A stretch of 64,000 nt of DNA from Favolaschia claudopus (lineage: Eukaryota > Basidiomycota > Agaricomycetes > Agaricales > Mycenaceae), in the NCBI GenBank assembly GCA_037176885.1, contig JAWWNJ010000033.1, forward strand, positions 992,001 through 1,056,000, in the 5' to 3' direction. This document shows, piece after piece, positions 54,703-64,000 of this stretch. Both the position numbers and the translations under genes were made by a program. The notes below the pieces were generated by a model. The model did not search any database and was not told where the DNA came from. It was given only the letters and a program-made list of their open reading frames with translations. Within the stretch, counting starts at the first letter, position 1. Every line of letters begins with the position of its first letter.

Positions 54703-55958
54703 TTGACGCTGTCCTTAAGCGTTGCGGTATGGCAGACTGTAACCCGTCAAAGACTCCAATGGCTACGACTCCTCGCCTCACTGCTGAAGACCCCGTCAAC
54801 ACCACACTGCTCCAACATAAACGGAGAGACAGTGTCATACGCTACTGTGGTTGCAAAGCGCGGCCTGCGCTACATGAAGTATACTCGTGACCTTGAGTTG
54901 CGCTTCGACGGCTCGGACATTGATCTTGACTTCCACGGGTTCTCTGACGCCGACTGGTCTGGTGACGACGAGACTTCTCGATTAAACTCCGGATACGCAT
55001 TCACACCTGGTCGAGGAGCATTGGGCTGGTCCAGCAAACGGCAAGGCATGGTTGCCCTATCCTCAACTGAGTCAGAATACATTGGACTGTCAAACGCCGG
55101 GCAGCACCTAGCCTGGTTGCGCACCTTCTTTGCAGAAGTCGGCCACGAGCAGCGCGGACCCACAGAGCTCTTCTGTGATAATCAAGCAGCTATCATCCTC
55201 TGTCGAGACCCACAATTCCGAGCACGCACCAAACCATACAGCGCAAATACCACTTCATTCGCGACGACATTGTGTCAAAAGGCGAGGCCCTCATAGTCCA
55301 TTTTTAAGATCAACCGCGTGCAAGGAGTAGAATTCGGATTATGTAATCACGTTTTCTACCCATTGCCATGGTATCTAAGGCTTGAACTCAGCGTAGGACG
55401 CCTATATAGATTCATACGAGTCTCCCTGAGGTCTTAAGTTGCCGAAATCACGACAAGGCACCGCAGAAAGTGGTTGGAAAAATGCGTGATGATTCTGTCA
55501 CAGGTGTCACAAGGCGGAGCGAAAGGTCAGTGCGTCGGCGCAGAAGATGCATTTTATATCGATTTTTTTTTTCAGACAGGTATATATGTACCTGTAGATG
55601 CTATATACTTAAAATTTGGATCATATGTGCGTGAGGGAAGGCGCTATAAGAAAAGTGAACTAAATTGCCGTAAAACGCACAGCCACAAAGATTATATAAT
55701 AAGATTCTACCATTGACACGCCTATGAACTTAAAAACAGACTTCAACACGACCGAGGTACGAGGTCAAATGTGTTGAAATCTGGCTATGAGAGACTAAGG
55801 CCCTCATTCGCTACGTGTCTACCCACGACATGGTGGCCGACATCCTTACTAAGCCTCTTTCCCGGGAAAAGCATTGGAAGTTTACAAGAGCCTTGGGATT
55901 ACGGTTTACCTCGAGTGGGAGTGTCGAAACCAACGGGAAGCGAGCGAGCCAAACCTAA
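54703..55958 (+). pseudogene. Ty1/copia pol fragment (RNase H end), split by a transposon
   Basis: The frame before the insertion shows the copia RNase H run FSDADWSGDDETSRLNSGYA, WSSKRQGMVALSSTESEYI and LFCDNQAAIIL. At 55293 it is interrupted by a 504-bp element with a 9-bp duplication. After it, from 55807, the protein resumes as RYVSTHDMVADILTKPLSRE, KHWKFTRALGL, and stops at 55958. Dropping the insert and one copy of the duplication restores the same frame through GEALIRYVSTHDM. Gag, integrase and most of RT are absent, and no flanking LTR was identified. Confidence 0.88.
55294..55797. mobile_element. TAGTCC..GAGACTA element in copia
   Basis: A 504-bp insertion begins TAGTCCATTTTT and ends GAGAGACTA, flanked by the 9-bp direct repeat AGGCCCTCA (55285-55293, 55798-55806). 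End bases and duplication length match the elements at 9025, 48203 and 59762, though the interior is different. Confidence 0.85.
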
Positions 55959-57108
55959 AATCTATCTTTAGGCAACTATGACGCAAGTGGATTTCAGGCT
56001 CCCCTGAATCCCGGCTCATTAATCATGTCCGTGGAGGATTATGTCCGAAAAAGGCATACTCGTGTGATCCGATGAGTTCCGGGTCACATGAGCGGTGCTG
56101 TCAATCAAATTCTTGTCTCTTACCTCGTCGCGTCGCGCTTTACACAAAGATCGTATTTGATACCAACAAAAAACACCTAATATGCATGCTGCTCTGGACC
56201 CCAGCAATTGCCCGCGTCTGATTTTTTTTTTTTTCGTTATGCCTCACAGCCTTCAAAATTAGTAGAAAAGCACGTTAAATTTCTCGAATCCTCAGGATTT
56301 GGCGTGTGGCTGTGCAAACGTTAATGCTTATATAAGGGTGCCGGATCCGAGCGACGCCTACCTTATCCGAATTCGAAATTTTCGCAGACAGGCATTTTGG
56401 TGAATTCTAGCAGGGATCCTCGGGACGGACGAGCTATAAAGAATTGAGCAGCCCTAGTCTCTTGCACAGACTTCTTCACTCGATAACTCATTACGAAGTC
56501 TGTTGGTTACCGCGCCCTGATAACCCAAGAGGTGCCGAAAATGCTTATCGACAACACCTGTCCCACGACCCCCCCTCCTCAAATTTGGCCTTAGCTCCAA
56601 GGAAGACCGCTCTCTGGCTTGCTCTACGATGCTTCAGTCTCTCTGGCTCACCCAAGCTCTGTCCAGCATCATAGTGCATCATAGTTGAGGATATACAACA
56701 GCCGACACGACACAAGTCGTGCCGTAATGCATCAGAACCGACACACGGCACATCTTCAGCAGATGTGTCGTTGATGTAAATACCTGATGTAAATACCTAA
56801 TATGGAGGCCCACTTGGGAATATTTTCAATGTTTCGGGCCGGTTGATTCCGAGTTTGATTAGTTAAAGCCGAATTTCATTGCAAACGAAAGATGCGCAAA
56901 TTTGAAAAGGTGGATGAGTTGTTCTGATAGCGAGAGAGTCGGATTTGTGAAGGGTTCCAGTCGTGGCCTGACAATCGCTCTAGCCACTGAGCGATAAGAT
57001 TCTTGTTTATTATAACACTGTTCACGAGAATCCCTTCCCTGGATAATACTGATGTACGTTTACCTAGCGAGCATACATCAGCCGGCAGGCAACAAGGATA
57101 TGAGGATC
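55959..57108. other. No recognised gene
   Basis: A TATA-like GCTTATATAAGGG at 56329 suggests a promoter or LTR remnant. Small frames at 56444-56751 are unrecognised. Two T-runs occur at 55564 and 56222. Confidence 0.35.
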
Positions 57109-58630
57109 TCACGTACGTTTCCAGGTGTGTTTGGGGTCAAAGCATTTCGTCAAACCATCGGCACCGGTACTTAGATTCAGCCCAGGTAAGTCTTTGAGAA
57201 ATTCCCATAGAGGATTTTCCGGCTTTACTTCGTGCTGCATACACAGCAAATACAGGGCGTGTCGGCGATCTGAAGCTCCGTCTGATGCAATAGTTTTCAC
57301 AGGTCCGTGCATGCTTTCGCCGTACGGAGACAATTTCCACGCCGCAAGCAACCGCTGTAAATTGAGGGCAGCAATCTCCCACGAGCCGTGTTTGCAAGTC
57401 GGCATGAGAAGGACAGGTTTTGCACCGTAATTGCTGTCGGAATGGCGGGCAAAAGCAGCAACACTAAACTCCTTTGCAACATGAACACGGCCATCGCGAA
57501 CAGCTTTGACCACTGCCTTTACAGATGTCAAATCCCTGCCCATCTTGAATGAGTCCAGCTCATTATGCGCATGCTCGCAGAGCCCAGCAATTTCGTCTGT
57601 CTCGTCAAGATAACAAGGGCGGCCATCACCGGCTACCTCGTCTTGGGAGAGTGTGATAAGCACGCGGCCAAGCTCGCCGACATTGACGGTTTTGAAAAGC
57701 ATTTCAATATTTTTCATGATATCGAGTAATTTGACATCGCCGACGGTGATGCGAAGTGATAGCTGTTGGCGCGTAGGAGCTATAGTGTGGCGTGTAAGAA
57801 GGGAAATGGGTGCTTTATTGAGGGCATGTAGGGCTGCGCCGCCTCCGAGTTCATAAATCGGTGTTGCAAGGTCTACGTCGATCGCGAGGCTAGTGTAATT
57901 CCGAGGATGATATTTGCCCTGTATGGCAAGCGATGTCTTGGAGATGATTTTTGAGGTACCCCATCCCTCCTTCTTGGCCGTCGAAAGCAAACGAGGAAGT
58001 CCCGGAACATCATTGGATGAGATTATGTCAAGAAGAACCCGGAACGCTTTGTTTCGTTTGTGTACACGGGTAAGATATTTACGCGTACGGGTGGTGGTCG
58101 TCTGATATAGGAAATTTATATGACCAGGCACTCGACATGTAAAACAACACAATCCTTACCTTTGTTCGCTCCTTCTGCAGTTTTTTATTGATCGTTTCTA
58201 TATTTCTTGTCCAACTGATCGTGACTGAGCCGAGCATTAGCCTTCTTGCCGGGCGGTCCTCGTGCCCAGATGTGGACAGAGTCTATCTCTAGGCCGAGTC
58301 CCACACAAGAAGAGCAGCTCGTGCCATGTATGATATCGTTTCCGGAACAACGTTTCGAGCGCACATGCAAAACCGCATTCACGACATCAACTGAAAGCAG
58401 ATGATAGCTGGGGCTGTACCGAGAACTCGGGTGATGGATAGACCACGGGTATCATACGGATCCAGCATCCAGCCGTGATTCCATTTGAAGTCGGCACCCT
58501 GACAGACTTGTTTTGTGACTTGCGTAAGCGGGGGAGATTCCAAGAAGCTGGGGGGGACATATGCCACGGTATTTCGACCAACTAATACATTTACAATGAG
58601 TGATACTGTACTGAATTGTGAAGACCTCAT
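57109..58630 (-). pseudogene. Unrecognised multicopy-type gene, frameshifted and truncated
   Basis: Minus frames read SFLESPPLTQVTKQVC, CSSCVGLGLEIDSVHIWARG, LSHDQLDKK; then a coiled segment KKLQKERTK spliced to KYLTRVHKRNKAFRVLLDII; then IYELGGGAALHALNKAPISL, RITVGDVKLLDIMKNIEMLF, DEIAGLCEHAHNELDSF, VLLMPTCKHGSWEIAALNLQ, PVKTIASDGASDRRHALYLL and STGADGLTKCFDPKHTWKR at 57109. I believe this is an agaricomycete multicopy family; the DGASDRR and DPKHTWKR segments could be part of an RNase H-like transposase, but I cannot name it. One extra T near 58200-58206 shifts the frame between LDKK and the coil, and the C-terminal half is missing. Confidence 0.5.
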
Positions 58631-58899
58631 TTTAGATGTACCACAGTACTACTGGCAGCAGCCTTTCGACATCTGGACCCTGCCAAATGCTGGTTCATTG
58701 GAGTCGATCCAGGATCACGCCCATGATTTACATATTGCCGACATTGGGAGCGGAGTACGGCGCGATTTCCAAATCTCGCATCCCCAATCTCAAGCACAGG
58801 TTGGTGGTTCTGATTATAAACAGGGGGATTGGGGAGGGGACGCTGTAGGCGGAACGAGGATGTACTCTATTTTGCCAAGATGTAGTATTTTCATTGGTA
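58631..58899. other. No recognised gene
   Basis: Plus frames here (58515-58997) are not recognised; the frame runs into the MITE that follows. Confidence 0.3.
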
Positions 58900-59586
58900 C
58901 ACTAACTCGGCAAAAAAAACGTCCGATCGATATTCCGCATATTTCTCAACAATGGACATACATTTCGGCTTCAAATGACTTACAGTGTAGTTTGTAGAAT
59001 CAAGGGGCATTATTCTGCTGCATTTGTTGTGCGGCAAAATATGATGCGCCATCAAGCCGGCCACAACACAAAAAATCCGATTTTCCAGATTGCTCAGATT
59101 ACAATTGATCTCAGAGCTGACTTTCTCGTTCTATAGCCTGAGATTCACTGAGTATTTCTCCAAGTTAGACCAAGCAAAAATATGCAGGCAAAAAGGCGCT
59201 ACAGCGAGCGCAAAGTGGCCATTTTCGGCTATTTTGACCGGAATGTGCCGAAATTTGATCAAAATGGCAGAATTGTTCGCGTCATAGCGCTACAACGGCT
59301 CAACCTTTTTGCTTGGTTCAACTTGTGGAATTGCTTGGTTTATCTTGAACTTTCGACGTATGCACCTGGATTACCCTGAAATTGGTCACTGCAGAACCGG
59401 AAAATATCCTGTTTCGGTAGTTTCGCTCAGTTGATGCCGGATCAATAGACTTTGATGATCTATTTGCGTGCAAAAATTCCGGCTCGGTCACTTCTACGAC
59501 CTCCAACTTCGTTTCAGATGGAAAGTTCCATTTCCGTGCAAAAACGAAGCAAAAACCGATCGGACATTTTTTTTGCCGAGTTAGTG
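58900..59586. mobile_element. MITE, CACTAACTCGGCAAAA ends, TA target
   Basis: Inverted ends CACTAACTCGGCAAAAAAAA and then CGTCCGATCG (one mismatch on the right) are flanked by TA (58898-58899, 59587-59588). 687 bp, non-coding. Confidence 0.85.
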
Positions 59587-59621
59587 TATTGGTCAAGGGA
59601 GAATGTACAGTATTCACAATA

Positions 59622-60601
59622 GAGGGTTTGCGATGAGCCATTGGAGCCATTGAATGGCTAATCATTTCCCGATTAGGAGACTTTGATGGCCCAAACACGG
59701 GTGTCGACTTACACACAAGCCGGCTGGAATGAAGTTGGGATGCTGAGATGTGGGCTATCCTTAGTCTCGTGACCAGACTCTTATGCCATCCCAAAGGGAA
59801 CCCTGTCATAAGAGTCTGGAACAATCAGCGGCCACATAACCGTACCATGGCCTTATCAAAATTGATGGTGTTTTCCCACAGTATGTGGACTTTACTTCCC
59901 CTTGTTTTGCTCACTTCTTCCTTTTCATGACCTTCAATTTGTGCATATTCGAGGATATTTAGCTGCTCAAAGTCTATTAAGCCTTCCAAACGAATTTTTT
60001 TCCTCACCATGGTCGTAGCTGCAAGATATTCAGCCTGTGCGTAATTCTGCTGACAGCACGTCCCAAAACGGTCTAACTGGTCAAAAGTTCGCTGAAAGTG
60101 CGCAAAGGGCTAAGTTTCTCAACATATAAGAGCCCAAAGAGACTACATCCACTAAATGTACTACCTCACAGTCTGCAGAAGATTCAAAATGAGCTATTTG
60201 AGGCCCTCGACCCGTTTTGGGACGTAACAGTCATCCTTATTACGCAGTATACTCAAACCTCTTGAAGCACTGATATTCGACGCAAAATGTGACCTGAACT
60301 GCACGAATAGACTTTGACTGCATTTGTAAAAGTAGACTCTGCCCATATATTGTCAAGTTCCGGTGTAGAAGTGAGCAAAACAAGGGGAAGTAAAGTCCAC
60401 ACACTGTGGGAAAATTCCATCAATTTTGATAAGGCAAGGGTACGGTTATGTGGCCGCTGATTGTTCCAGACTCTTATGACAGGGTTCCCTTTGGGATGGC
60501 ATAAGAGTCTGGTCACGAGACTAGGCTATCCTTTGTCAATGCGCCGGAATTTTGAGTTTTGTGCAGCCATTAGCCATCCAATGGCTGCATCGCAAACTCG
60601 C
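59622..60601. mobile_element. MITE, GAGGGTTTGCGATGAGCC ends, hosting a nested element
   Basis: Left end GAGGGTTTGCGATGAGCC and inverted right end GCGAGTTTGCGATGCAGCC are flanked by TA (59620-59621, 60602-60603). Both arms carry ATTGGATGGCT/AGCCATT words. Of its 980 bp, 771 are the nested element 59762-60523 and one copy of its duplication. Same family as 45007-45444. Confidence 0.8.
59762..60523. mobile_element. TAGTCT..AGACTA element with long inverted repeats
   Basis: Ends TAGTCTCGTGACCAGACTC and their inverse extend as inverted repeats of about 155-160 bp, including CTTATGCCATCCCAAAGGG and TCCCCTTGTTTTGCTCACTT. The 9-bp direct repeat GGCTATCCT (59753-59761, 60524-60532) flanks the element. 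Long inverted repeats plus a 9-bp target make this the most MULE-like member of the group. 762 bp, no transposase. Confidence 0.92.
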
Positions 60602-60603
60602 TA

Positions 60604-61640
60604 ATGTTGGTTGTCTTCCATCGATGCTGCAGTATTGGCGCGCAGAAGCGGGTCGGGGCTGTTTTTGCTGGCGGTATGCGGCGGGAAGAGCTGATCTTCG
60701 CGGCACTACGCACGCCAACGCAGTTTCACAGTTTCTACGCGGTCGCACGAGCGTCAGGATGTCAGACATTCTACCATTGATGTACTACCACCGCGCGAGC
60801 TACCCGAGCAGCAAGCCTGAGCCAGGCTGTAAATTCCCATGAACAAGAGCTCCGTTTCTGGACCTCGATTGAACCTGAGCGAATTCTACACGCGCGTCCA
60901 TTCATATCAAGTTAACATGGGCAGTCAGACTCGTCGCAGCCGAGGCGCGGAAACAAGTTGGGCGCATGGCAAAGGAGAGTTCAGACGACGATGAGCATCA
61001 AAATCAGCTGCGCGCCAGCACGAATGGTCGCAGAGAGACGAAGGTCGTAACCTGGAACGATCTGCTTGCAAATTTCAACATGAACCGTATCCACGAGCTG
61101 TTCGGGCTTCGCATCAACTTCGCATGCCGCTTCCAATATTTCTCACTGAGGCTATGACAGCGCCGAAGTCGAATGGTGCTTATTTTGTTCGAAAGCGTCG
61201 CCCTCACCCCATGGTACTGCTCTAGGTGCCTCACGCATTTCAACAACGGCTTTCAGCAGAAACTACGCCGACCCTCGGGCACGCACTCCCTGCGTTCAAG
61301 GCCATGATCTCGCAGTGGGAAAAACAACAGACTCGTCATCCTGAGACAGCCGACATTGTCCAGCAAGGGATCGATAAGTTGGACAATTACCGTGAACGGG
61401 TTGAAGATGTCCTGGCTTATGTTTTATCCGGATATCCATGCGTAGATTTCCCTACTTGTTCTCTGGCATATTATCTCTGCTGATCCGATTTCTAGTCGTC
61501 AATCCAGCTATCAAGTTGAACTGGTTTGAACGATACCGGCCTGAAAAGACCCAATCAATCAAGACCTTATTCTTGCATGAGGTACAGTCCGAAGCGAAAC
61601 GGCACCAGGAAGCGAAACACTCGCCGAACACAAGGTTAAC
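60604..61640 (+). pseudogene. hAT transposase remnants
   Basis: Plus frames in sequence read SVRMSDILPLMYYHRASYPS, then after a decayed stretch VPHAFQQRLSAETTPTLGHA, LPAFKAMISQWEKQQ, VQQGIDKLDNYRERVEDVLA, YVLSG, and in another frame NPAIKLNWFERYRPEK. This is the order of the region just before the C-terminal dimerisation end of agaricomycete hAT transposases. Frames change and the RNase H-like core residues are not present, so it is a fossil. It could once have mobilised the hAT MITEs in this window, but that cannot be shown. Confidence 0.6.
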
Positions 61641-61770
61641 GCTTTCTCCGGGGGCCAAATCTTTGCACACAGGCACCCCGCTATCTGAGTACCCAAACCA
61701 CAAAAAGAATTGTGTTGAAAGTCCTCTCGCCGCCGGCAATGGCCTTGCTTGTTTCAGATTTGTTCAACGG

Positions 61771-62465
61771 CACTGTGCCAACCAAGGGTCATGAAATTCA
61801 TGATGTTTCTCGTCATGACTTTCCTGACGATTTGTCCGGAAATTCATGGTGATTTACCGGAAATTCATAACAAAACATCATGACTCGGAGTCGTGTTTTC
61901 ATGATGATTATGGGGATGTTCATGATGATTTTTCATGATGTTTCATTAACAAATTCAGGGCAAAACATCATGAAAATGAGGCCAGAGCGGGGCAAATAAA
62001 TTGGGGTACCGGCAGCCGGAGTCGAACCCCGGACCGCCGCACTGCGGTGGTGTAGCGCAACGCGGATTATTACTGTTAGACTAATGAAGATTTTGAGGGA
62101 CATGGGATTTCAGTCCATACATGTCACTAGCGTATCTGTTCTCACTGAGCTATTGACTTGTTAACCAACCGATTTCCAGTAGGCTGTAGTTGACAGACCT
62201 ACTAGCACCATGTATTGGTGTAACACTGGGATGAGCACACTATGCACTCAACATCTGGTGGACTTGGCAAAAAAAAAAAAATGAGTAGTTGTTTCATGAC
62301 GAAAATTCATGATGTTTTGTCATGAATCCATATTGTCACAAAAGCAAGTTTCTGAGCATCATGAAAGCCGTCTTGAAATTCATAACGTCGTTCATGACAA
62401 AACATCATGAAACCTGAATTTCATAACAATCTGCATGAATTTCATGATGAATACTTTGCACAGTG
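61771..62465. mobile_element. CACTA-like non-autonomous element with CATGATG repeats
   Basis: Ends CACTGTGCCAA and, inverted, CACTGTGCAAA are flanked by the 3-bp repeat CGG (61768-61770, 62466-62468), as in CACTA-type elements. About 200 bp at each side are packed with CATGATG/CATCATG words in both orientations, such as AACATCATG and ATTCATGATG, like subterminal transposase-binding repeats. The centre holds a tRNA-like segment instead of a transposase. Confidence 0.7.
62005..62165 (-). other. tRNA-like pol III promoter segment
   Basis: On the minus strand a box-A-like ATAGCTCAGTGAG near 62150 and a perfect T-arm with box B (CCGGGGTTCGACTCCGG) near 62030 occur about 110 bp apart, further than in an ordinary tRNA. 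The 3' side CTGCCGG has no matching 5' acceptor strand. This is probably a SINE head or tRNA pseudogene captured by the surrounding element. Confidence 0.5.
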
Positions 62466-62849
62466 CGGCAGATGCACCAATGCGAAATATTATTTCTTCC
62501 TCTGGAATTGTAGCCGGTGACATACAGTAGTAATATAGAAAGTCATTTTGAGGCAGATTGCATCGAAAGTACTGAACAAACTGGTCGATTTGCGCAAGAC
62601 TGGCTCAATTTGTTGTGTTTTGTAGTGTTCCGCTATCACGTTATTTGGCGATATTTGACTCGCCCCACAAATTGCTCTCGTTCTCAACGAAAACATAGTT
62701 GATTCACTTGATTCTTGATTGTAAGTGGTAGCCAGGAGAATGAACTATAAGTCTATAACAAATTTCACCCGTTTCCGCTTCCTAGGCCTAGTCCACCCAT
62801 AATCAAGCGAAAATGCTAAACGTTTCGCTTCGGGGTTTGCGACTGTATA

Positions 62850-63312
62850 CAGTCGGATAGCTCATAATGCATAAGGCCCGTGGACCCCCAAAGCCTATGC
62901 ATTATGAGCAATATGCATTTCTGCATAATGTCACACGAGGTGACATGCGTGACAGTGTCACCAAAATACTATATATGGTAGTCCGGCGAACACCGGGAAG
63001 TTGCCGGGAGCCTGTCAAAATTAGCTGTAATAACCAGCAGATCAAGGAACTTGGCTAAATTTTGGTGTAAAAATGACACAGCTGTGTATTCAGGGTGCGG
63101 AACATGTCTAAATTGGTCCTGAGAGCGGTAAAATTCACCAAATTGTACGATTTTTGCAATTTCAAAATGCATAAATGCACGCTTCACCCTATGCAATAGG
63201 CATTATGAGGATAATGCATAAAATCACAGCCTACCAAGTTGGTGGACACCAAAAGTCGATGCATAATGAGGTTTATGCATTTTGACCTCATGCATTATGA
63301 GATATCCGACTG
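62850..63312. mobile_element. MITE, CAGTCGGATA ends, TA target
   Basis: Left end CAGTCGGATAGCTCATAATG and inverted right end CAGTCGGATATCTCATAATG are flanked by TA (62848-62849, 63313-63314). GCATTATGAG/CTCATAATGC words recur inside each arm. 463 bp, non-coding. Confidence 0.9.
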
Positions 63313-64000
63313 TATTTCAATCTTTAACGCGTGGCGCTTTTATTGATTCACAACAAGCTCGAAGCCTACCGAAGCGTTCCTCCGTCAAAAAATTCTCCCA
63401 GGCTCAAAGCTGTCAAAAATGTCATTCATTCACTATATATGGAAAGACCTCCGGCTACAAAGAATGAGGAGGAGGAACGTCTGGGTTTCCGAGACTACTC
63501 TAACCGAAGCGACCTCAACACTTCCCCAGCTCGCCCATCAGCAACCAGCTGGGCCGATGAAATCACTAAACGCTATTGACCCAGGACTGTAGCGCATGCC
63601 GTAAGTCCGGTGATCTCCGCTGTCATGGTTTCACCGACACCCGCCAGGACCCCGGTTTATCCCTTTGAAGGCTAGATCCCGAATCGGCCAAAACCCCGAA
63701 TTTTTGAACCAGTGTCGGGGCGGATAGAGCAGTTTTTGTCCAAACCGGAGGTAGCCTATGGTGCCGTAAGCTGCCAAAAGTGGATGATTTTTTGCTTTCC
63801 ACCATCAAAAAATGCTCAATTTTTCTTCCCGACGTGTTTTTTGCGCTCTTTCAACCAAATCTAGCCATTTTCTCGACGAGTTTCAAGAATTTCGCTATTT
63901 CCTCGACCTTCGGCTTGTCCTCGGCGGACTCAACCCTCTGCGACAGCCGAATTTTTGTCCCGGATCTAGGTGCCTGGGCTTCGTCCCCCCAAATTTTGTC
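63313..64000. other. No recognised gene
   Basis: A plus frame at 63331-63579 ends TSWADEITKRY and could be a last exon, but nothing upstream supports it because the MITE directly abuts. The remainder is unassigned. Confidence 0.3.

Noticed and set aside
62005..62100. Possible functional tRNA gene (minus strand) from a perfect T-arm
   Set aside because: No 5' acceptor strand pairs with CTGCCGG, and the box A to box B distance is far too long; it sits inside a transposon.

Overview
The window looks like a repeat-rich, gene-poor stretch of a basidiomycete (agaricomycete-type) nuclear genome. The reasons are spliceable introns of about 45-60 bp with GT..AG borders, a Plavaka-type transposase, an alpha-kinase gene and a DUF6532-like gene of kinds expanded in agaricomycetes, integrase-core gene fragments of the fungal multicopy type, and basidiomycete LINE, copia, hAT and Tc1/mariner remnants. 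There are no bacterial operons, CRISPR arrays or rRNA genes. Species cannot be told from the sequence.

Layout. 0-9 kb: a fold-back mariner-like MITE, then a 6.5-kb Plavaka element (2487-8996) with inverted ends. It carries an apparently intact transposase (1010 codons after removing three introns) and, head to head with it, an apparently intact nine-exon DUF6532-like gene (536 codons). 9-20 kb: a TAGTCT..AGACTA element with a 9-bp target duplication, two inverted copies of a tRNA-headed SINE, a broken host-like gene family, and pieces of two non-LTR retrotransposons. 20-26 kb: an alpha-kinase gene, an integrase-core remnant, and a direct segmental duplication of about 750 bp whose copies differ by seven CTTGCT hexamers. 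27-33 kb: a 4.36-kb element with very long imperfect inverted repeats holding a DD34E IS630/Tc1/mariner transposase and a divergent passenger gene with a SAM-like C-terminus, followed by a second, related transposase gene broken by one in-frame stop. 33-43 kb: mostly anonymous sequence. 43-51 kb: nested non-autonomous DNA transposons with readable target-site duplications and one unrecognised multi-exon gene. 51-64 kb: an unusual GC-hairpin repeat family, an integrase-core remnant, a copia pol fragment split by a transposon, a frameshifted multicopy gene, and further nested MITEs, hAT remnants and a CACTA-like element.

How it fits together. Most of the window is explained by successive transposon insertions into one another. 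At least seven nestings can be dated relative to each other from target duplications. The two most complete elements, Plavaka and the IS630/Tc1 type, each pair a transposase with a second, oppositely oriented gene inside the same inverted repeats. This suggests a recurrent transposase-plus-passenger architecture and is the most interesting biological signal here.

Limits: exon joins were deduced by eye from splice signals, frame and family resemblance. Domain names rest on remembered family motifs and were not searched.
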